Origin: CAYUPI01 sp964446585
GTDB taxonomy: Bacteria > Verrucomicrobiota > Verrucomicrobiia > Limisphaerales > UBA8199
Reading direction: 5' to 3'
Assembly: GCA_964446585.1 (NCBI GenBank)
Contig: CAYUPI010000037.1
Location: forward strand, 1 to 58,112
DNA: 58,112 nucleotides
Each line of letters opens with the position of its first letter. The first letter of the stretch is position 1. Position numbers and translations under genes: made by a program. Positions 53,761 through 58,112 of the stretch are shown here, one piece after another. A model generated the notes under the pieces. That model was not told the DNA's origin and searched no databases. It worked only from the letters and a program-made list of their open reading frames with translations.

Positions 53761-54803
53761 ACCTCAACAAGCAGAGCCGGGCTGACACTGACGCTGCTAT
53801 CGAAACTGACTCCAGGCCTTTGTTGCAGTGGTTGCTGCAAAAGTTTCCCGACACACCGAAGAGCCGCGCCAAACAATGGATCCTGTCCGGTCGAGTAAGC
53901 GTCGCCGGCGTGATCATTCGCCAGCCCCAGTGGAGAATCCCTGACCCGGGCAACACGTTGGAACTGCGCGAGCGTCATGCGACGACTCTGGACTGCGGTG
54001 CCGGTTGGCAGATCCATCCCCGAGTCTCGCTGTTCTACCTCGATTCTGCCATCGCGATCGTAAACAAAGGTCCCGGACTCATCTCTGTACCAGCGCCCAA
54101 TTGTGACCTCTCCGCTCTCAGTATCCTCGCCGACTTCCTGGCTGGCAAACTCAAGCCCAGGGATCGTGCCGTCGCCGGGCGGACACTGCTGCCTGCCTAT
54201 CGCCGACTGCAACCCCTACCGGTCCATCGGCTCGACCAATATACGAGCGGTGTGTTCTGCCTGGCCACGAATCCCGCTGCGCGCCGACACCTGATCGAAC
54301 AACTCAAAGCGCACTCGATGAGGCGAGAGTACGTGGCTTTCGTGGAAGGCCGTCCGCACGCGCCCAAAGGCACCTGGCGGCATTGGCTAAAATTGAGCCG
54401 GGACGAACTGCGCCAGCACGTCCTTCCAGACCGGCCGTCTAAAGCCAGCGGCGCCGATGCTCAGGAAGCCATCACGCATTATGAAGTCATTGCCGAATAT
54501 CCGCTCGCTGGCGGCAATGGTTTTGTCACCAAACTACAACTACGGTTGGAAACCGGGCTCAAGCACCAAATTCGCGCCCAGGCCGCCCACGCGGGGCTCC
54601 CTTTGATCGGTGACCGAACTTATCACCCCGGGTATCGCCGGCATGGACGCGCGCGAACGCCCATTGATTTTCCACGACAAGCTTTGCACGCCGCACTCCT
54701 TAATCTCGAACACCCCGACCAGCCCGGCACCCGCATGAGCTGGTCTGCTGAACTGCCCGAGGACCTGCGCGAATTGGAACGCGCATTGCGCGCCGCTCGC
54801 TAG
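53757..54803 (+). CDS. RluA-family RNA pseudouridine synthase
   Basis: A 348-residue pseudouridine synthase. The N-terminal S4-like domain has KSRAKQWILSGRVSVAGVII. The catalytic domain shows the conserved Asp in HRLDQYTSGVFC, then AIAIVNKGPGLISVPAP (active-site entrance). The conserved HQIRAQAAHAGLPLIGDRTY follows near the end. It isomerises uridine in rRNA or tRNA; the site is not predictable. The ATG overlaps the stop of the small membrane protein gene. Confidence 0.92.
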   Translation: MNLNKQSRADTDAAIETDSRPLLQWLLQKFPDTPKSRAKQWILSGRVSVAGVIIRQPQWRIPDPGNTLELRERHATTLDCGAGWQIHPRVSLFYLDSAIAIVNKGPGLISVPAPNCDLSALSILADFLAGKLKPRDRAVAGRTLLPAYRRLQPLPVHRLDQYTSGVFCLATNPAARRHLIEQLKAHSMRREYVAFVEGRPHAPKGTWRHWLKLSRDELRQHVLPDRPSKASGADAQEAITHYEVIAEYPLAGGNGFVTKLQLRLETGLKHQIRAQAAHAGLPLIGDRTYHPGYRRHGRARTPIDFPRQALHAALLNLEHPDQPGTRMSWSAELPEDLRELERALRAAR

Positions 54804-54827
54804 CAAGCCGTAGAAAAAGTAGCCGCC

Positions 54828-54901
54828 GATCCTGCAAAGCGGGAGAGGCGGAAGCGGCACTCGGATTTCTCCGGAGATCCGCCTCCTTACTGCGGCGGCT
54901 A
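54828..54901. repeat. REP-type inverted hairpin pair E (GTAG head)
   Basis: Both outer feet are GTAG (54828-54831; CTAC at 54898-54901 on the plus strand). The first 10 bases of the arms match perfectly (GTAGCCGCCG) and an inner gaggcgga segment also pairs. The left arm folds alone as CCGCC/GGCGG around a GA/GA tandem mismatch and an upper stem TCCTGC-AAA-GCGGGA. The right arm, reversed, has the same lower stem and a GTAA loop. Compared with pair B, stem pairs at two positions are replaced by compensatory pairs. It follows the RluA-family gene and may terminate its transcript. Confidence 0.8.
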
Positions 54902-55047
54902 CGGCGGCATCCGACCCGCTTTCACTGACGAATTACACAAGTCAAGGCCCAAAGTTGCTAATCCGGTCGAGTGATCTAAATTAGAGCTTGCCGAGCGGGG
55001 ATCAGGGCTCGGCCAAACGAAAAACAAAACAAACGAAAGGATCCAAT

Positions 55048-55479
55048 ATGCAATCGACTATGGCTCGAATTCATCCTCCCGCCCGGGCGAGGGCTTACTT
55101 TGAAGATAAGCTGGCTTTTACGACCGGCCCGGTGGAGCTGGAGCGGTGGATTAAAGCCGGCGAAGACAATCTCGTCGTCGTGGACGTTCGCGCGGCGGAG
55201 GACTACGCCAAGGGTCACATTCCCGGGGCCATTAATCTCCCCAAGGATAAATGGGACAACCCGCAGGGACTGAGGAAAGACAAGACAAATGTTGTCTATT
55301 GCTACACGCAGCAGTGCCACTTGGCCGCCAACGCCTGCGTGCGGTTCGCTAGCCGTGACTTCCCGGTCATGGAACTGGAAGGTGGCTTCGAAACGTGGAA
55401 AGAACACGAGCTGGACATCGACGAAGAATCGGCCAGCCGTTTCAAGACCAGCAACGAGCGCTTTGCCACCAGGCATTGA
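55048..55479 (+). CDS. Rhodanese-domain protein
   Basis: A 143-residue single-domain sulfurtransferase-like protein. The family strand-turn VVVDVRAAEDYAKGHIPGAI is present, and the active-site loop is NVVYCYTQQCHLA, followed by VMELEGGFETWKEHELDIDE. The first Cys of the loop is the usual catalytic one; the loop itself (CYTQQC) is not the common form. The start at 55048 has AAAGGA seven bases upstream; an upstream start at 54988 is less likely. Convergent with the quinoprotein gene, with about 270 bases between. Confidence 0.85.
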   Translation: MQSTMARIHPPARARAYFEDKLAFTTGPVELERWIKAGEDNLVVVDVRAAEDYAKGHIPGAINLPKDKWDNPQGLRKDKTNVVYCYTQQCHLAANACVRFASRDFPVMELEGGFETWKEHELDIDEESASRFKTSNERFATRH

Positions 55480-55512
55480 AGCGTTAGCCTCCAAGCATCC
55501 ATTCCAGGCTCA

Positions 55513-55531
55513 AGAGAACCAGGCGTTCTCT
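55513..55531. terminator. Possible weak hairpin terminator between convergent genes
   Basis: The bases agagaac-caggc-gttctct form a 7-bp hairpin with a 5-base loop in the 274-base space between the rhodanese and quinoprotein stops. The stem is short and no T-run follows, so it is a weak candidate. No gene was seen in this space (55480-55753); a minus-strand frame crossing it was rejected. Confidence 0.3.
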
Positions 55532-55753
55532 CGAGCTCTGGAACTTCAGGATTCGAAATCAGATTTCGACTTAATTCGACCGATTTCCGCGCCGCAGCGA
55601 CAATCAGCCCACGCTGCGGCTGGTAATTTCCGTACTCCGCCTCGAAGGGAGTGCCGAGGTGCGCCACCCAGATCACGTCACATTTTGGAGATTCGTGGGG
55701 TGCCACACCGCGTAGGGAGCAAAGATCATTCATCCCCTTCGCCCAGCTCTCTT

Positions 55754-57526
55754 TCAGGGCAACCCGAAGCATCGGACGCTGCCAGTGTACTGCTTCGGGA
55801 AAAAGCACTCATACTCGCTGGGGGAAAACAGTGTGTTGCCACCGCCAACGTAAACGCGGCCGCGCGACAGGGACGGCCCGGCCCACACCGGACCGAGGAC
55901 GATCTCCTTGAGCAAGGCGCCGGTGGCGGCGTCGAGGGCCACCAGTTTGCCGCTGCCAACGGCGGTGAAGTACACAACGCCGTTGCCCACTGCGATGCCT
56001 GAACCGACGACGTCACCAACGTCGCGGTACATTGGTTTGCCGGGCGTGCCGCCCATTTCCGGGATCTTCGGACGTTCGTGGCGCCAGCGTTCCGAAGTTA
56101 GATCGAGCGAGGTAGCCGTCACCCGTCCGCCCGTTGGCACTTGTCTGCGCGCGAACGGGCTGTCCTGGGTGCCCGACCGAAGGGAGTCGATGCCGTTGCT
56201 GAAGATAGTGCGCCCATCGGTCGCGCAACCGGTCTGCAATCCGCCCATGGGGCTGGGAAGCGCCAGCACGCGCTGGTCGTGGGCCGCGGGTGGGTCGGTA
56301 GGCGGCCCCGTGTACACCGGCGTGTGTTTGACGAGCTTGCCGTCGCCGGCCCTCAACACATAGAAGCCGCCGTTCTTACAGCCGGCACCGACGACTTTGG
56401 TCGCCTTGCCGTCCACTTCGATGGTGAAAATCTTCGGAGTGTCGCCGATCGACTGGTCTTTGTAGAGGCCGGTCTTGGGGTCGTAGGCGCGCATCGAGCC
56501 AACCCACAGGTCGCCGGGACTGATTTGCGTGCTCCACTTGCGCTTGCCGGTCGTGGCGTCAATGGCCGCGATCGCGCAGGAATCTTCCGTATGGAGCGCC
56601 GGATTGTCGGGCGTCGGCTTCTGCGGGGCGGTGTTCACGTCTGTGCCAAAGTACAGTGTGTTGGAATCGGGATCGTACGAAGGTGTGCACCAAACACTGC
56701 TCGTCGCTGGGCCATACTCAAACTTATGCCTCCCCCACGAGCTTTCGACTACGATCGGAGGATCAAGTTTCTCCGGCTTCCGTCCGACGTTATATTTCCA
56801 GATCAGCTTGCCGGTCCTCGGATCGAGCGCTACGAGGAAACCGCGACCTGTGCTGCCCGCGTACGAGACGCTCCCCGCGAACATTTGTTCCAAGGTTCCA
56901 CCAGCGAACACGACCTTGTCTCCCGCCATAATTGGTGAGGCCATAAAGAGGTTGTTCCAATGGGCGTCGGGAAACGTCGGCGCGCGGGCATCGACTTTCC
57001 AACGTTCAGCCCCCGTCGCGGCATCGAGGCAATACATCCATCCGCCGACGTCAGCGAAGTAAACCGCCCCCTCGGCGACTAATGCCGAAGAAAAAATACC
57101 CGCTCGCGATGCCGCGTCCCGGAGTTTCTGAGTGACAGGTGCGCCGTCCGTCGCCGGCAGCATGGACTTCCGAGTAGGATTGCGGTAAACCCAGCGGAGC
57201 GTGCCGTCGGGCGCGAGCTTGTAGAAGGCTGGCTCGGTGGCGGTGCCGAAATAGACCTCTCCGGCAACTACCGAGGGTGTGGCATGGACGACGCCGACGG
57301 TTTGGGTCGAGCCGGTAGCGGGGAAGCGCCACTTTTCGACGAGCTGGCCGACGTTGGCGGGGCTCAGCGTTTTCTCGGCGGGATTATACCGCCAACCGGA
57401 AATGTCGTGGTTGTAGCTCGACCAGTCGGCGGGGGAGACGGTTTGCGCGGCCGATTCCGATCGCGACGCTATGAGCGCTGTGGAAAGGGCGAAGAGGGTG
57501 CCGAGATGAAGAACGTCTCTCTTCAT
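55754..57526 (-). CDS. PQQ-type quinoprotein dehydrogenase-like protein, secreted
   Basis: A 590-residue secreted beta-propeller with PQQ-like repeats. A signal peptide (LHLGTLFALSTALIASRSES) comes first. Repeat signatures are ALVAEGAVYFADVGG, MYCLDAATGAERWK, FLVALDPRTGKLIWKYN and GKLVALDAATGALLKEI. Active-site residues could not be assigned, and no heme motif CxxCH was seen. Relatives oxidise alcohols or aldoses. It is co-directional with the partial gene upstream (57562 onward) and about 35 bases away, so they may form one unit. The start at 57526 is chosen; a longer frame reads a repeated ggacgg island. Confidence 0.85.
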   Translation of the reverse strand: MKRDVLHLGTLFALSTALIASRSESAAQTVSPADWSSYNHDISGWRYNPAEKTLSPANVGQLVEKWRFPATGSTQTVGVVHATPSVVAGEVYFGTATEPAFYKLAPDGTLRWVYRNPTRKSMLPATDGAPVTQKLRDAASRAGIFSSALVAEGAVYFADVGGWMYCLDAATGAERWKVDARAPTFPDAHWNNLFMASPIMAGDKVVFAGGTLEQMFAGSVSYAGSTGRGFLVALDPRTGKLIWKYNVGRKPEKLDPPIVVESSWGRHKFEYGPATSSVWCTPSYDPDSNTLYFGTDVNTAPQKPTPDNPALHTEDSCAIAAIDATTGKRKWSTQISPGDLWVGSMRAYDPKTGLYKDQSIGDTPKIFTIEVDGKATKVVGAGCKNGGFYVLRAGDGKLVKHTPVYTGPPTDPPAAHDQRVLALPSPMGGLQTGCATDGRTIFSNGIDSLRSGTQDSPFARRQVPTGGRVTATSLDLTSERWRHERPKIPEMGGTPGKPMYRDVGDVVGSGIAVGNGVVYFTAVGSGKLVALDAATGALLKEIVLGPVWAGPSLSRGRVYVGGGNTLFSPSEYECFFPKQYTGSVRCFGLP

Positions 57527-57556
57527 CAGTCCGATCCGTCCCATCCGTCCTATTCG
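57527..57556. repeat. Short-period island (gatccgtcccatccgtcc)
   Basis: Irregular copies of ccgatccgtcc and ccatccgtcc stand between the partial gene and the quinoprotein start. The frame upstream of the chosen start would translate it as RIGRMGRIG, which supports the shorter start. One of several period 7-10 islands at gene edges in this window. Confidence 0.6.
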
Positions 57557-57561
57557 AACCT

Positions 57562-58112
57562 TCAAGGCTCCCCAAGACGCGCCTCTTTAACTGGCTGGCT
57601 TTCGGTGGCAGCATTCGGCACGATATAGGTGACCCAACCAATCATCATCTCTTCCCAGGTTTGATCTCCCCATGTGACCGTTTTGGTCGGATCGGGGTTG
57701 GCGCGGTTATCCGCGGAGTTGTCAAAGTGGGCCAGGCAATCGATCGTTGTTCCCGCGGGGGCCTTTATGGGCTCGTTGAAGCGATAGCTGCCCTGCCAGT
57801 TGAAATCGTAGCTTGGCACCGACAGCAGAATCTCGCTCTTGCCGTCCGGATAAGTGGCGCGGTAGAGAAAATCCTTTCCCCGCAGGTGCATGTGCGGCAT
57901 CAGGCCCAACAACGTAACGTCGCGCTCGAAGGTAAAACTTGATTCGACCTCGTGATTAGCTTCGCCGGGGGGAATCTCAAATGAAAAGTTAAGGATTGGC
58001 CTGGTATGGGCGACTTTTTGGGGCGGCATCTCCCCTTTATAGTAAATGAACCCAATTTGCGAACGATCTGTTTCCACTTTGCCTGTCGGTGTGTAATGCA
58101 TCTGAAACACCA
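57562..58112 (-). CDS. Partial: copper type II ascorbate-dependent monooxygenase C-terminal-like protein
   Basis: The frame stays open to the window edge, so the N-terminus is missing. The visible 183 residues are beta-rich. They contain FQMHYTPTG, MPHMHLRGKDFLYRA (an HxH copper-site pattern) and a Met in TWEEMMIGWVTYIV, as in the CuM site of PHM-like domains. In related proteins of soil bacteria, such domains follow a redoxin or cytochrome part. What precedes it here is outside the window. It is followed by the quinoprotein gene on the same strand. Confidence 0.7.
   Translation of the reverse strand, partial: VFQMHYTPTGKVETDRSQIGFIYYKGEMPPQKVAHTRPILNFSFEIPPGEANHEVESSFTFERDVTLLGLMPHMHLRGKDFLYRATYPDGKSEILLSVPSYDFNWQGSYRFNEPIKAPAGTTIDCLAHFDNSADNRANPDPTKTVTWGDQTWEEMMIGWVTYIVPNAATESQPVKEARLGEP

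Noticed and set aside
55302..55808. 168-residue minus-strand frame between quinoprotein and rhodanese genes
   Set aside because: Overlaps both genes in another frame and has no recognisable domain; treated as chance.

Overview
The window looks like a chromosomal piece of a member of the Verrucomicrobiota (Pedosphaera-like), moderately GC-rich. Evidence: two very large secreted proteins of the PVC-type heme-binding class with C-terminal CxxCH motifs, two prepilin-like proteins ending in an H-X9-DG motif, a futalosine-type menaquinone gene cluster, and a K+-independent-type membrane pyrophosphatase. No tRNA, rRNA, CRISPR array, prophage or transposase gene was recognised.

Layout. 0-13 kb, all minus strand: aspS, a PVC heme-binding protein, a Tat-exported TIM-barrel-like protein, a small DUF4177-like protein, a second PVC heme-binding protein, a single-domain response regulator, and the C-terminal half of a split carbamoyl-phosphate synthase. 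13-23 kb: a Tat-type amidase, a GNAT gene and a tiny lipoprotein separated by an attC-like site, an alpha/beta hydrolase, hppA, a prepilin-like gene and an MFS transporter. 23-31 kb: dnaE, then mqnE, a UbiA prenyltransferase, an intruding four-helix-bundle gene and ubiX, then a cell-wall amidase with a clear terminator. 31-41 kb: a second prepilin-like gene, DAHP synthase, a GT4 glycosyltransferase with a thioesterase, an EamA-like protein, a zinc-ribbon protein, queG-aroK, a 47-residue membrane peptide, nfo and an HpcH/HpaI aldolase. 41-53 kb, a long minus-strand series: diacylglycerol-type glycosyltransferase, acyltransferase, nucleotide-sugar dehydrogenase, GH30, 2-oxoacid dehydrogenase E1alpha-E1beta-E2, and a large glycoside-hydrolase-like protein. 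53-58 kb: a small membrane protein with an RluA-family synthase, a rhodanese, a PQQ-type quinoprotein, and a truncated gene resembling the C-terminal domain of copper type II monooxygenases.

The most notable signal is in the spaces between genes. Five inverted pairs of short hairpins (11.0, 17.5, 21.4, 52.0 and 54.8 kb) have the build of REP/BIME elements. Each arm starts with GTAG or GGAG (8 of 10 arms intact) and folds on its own. In three of the pairs the arm carries a tandem G.A mismatch and a GNRA-type tetraloop, and the stem positions covary between copies. I know of no description of this hairpin design. A second layer is short-period islands (units of about 6-10 bp, different at each place) at gene edges. 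Related low-complexity stretches are apparently inserted in frame inside dnaE and queG. A third is an attC-like site placed exactly between two small minus-strand genes, as in an integron cassette array.
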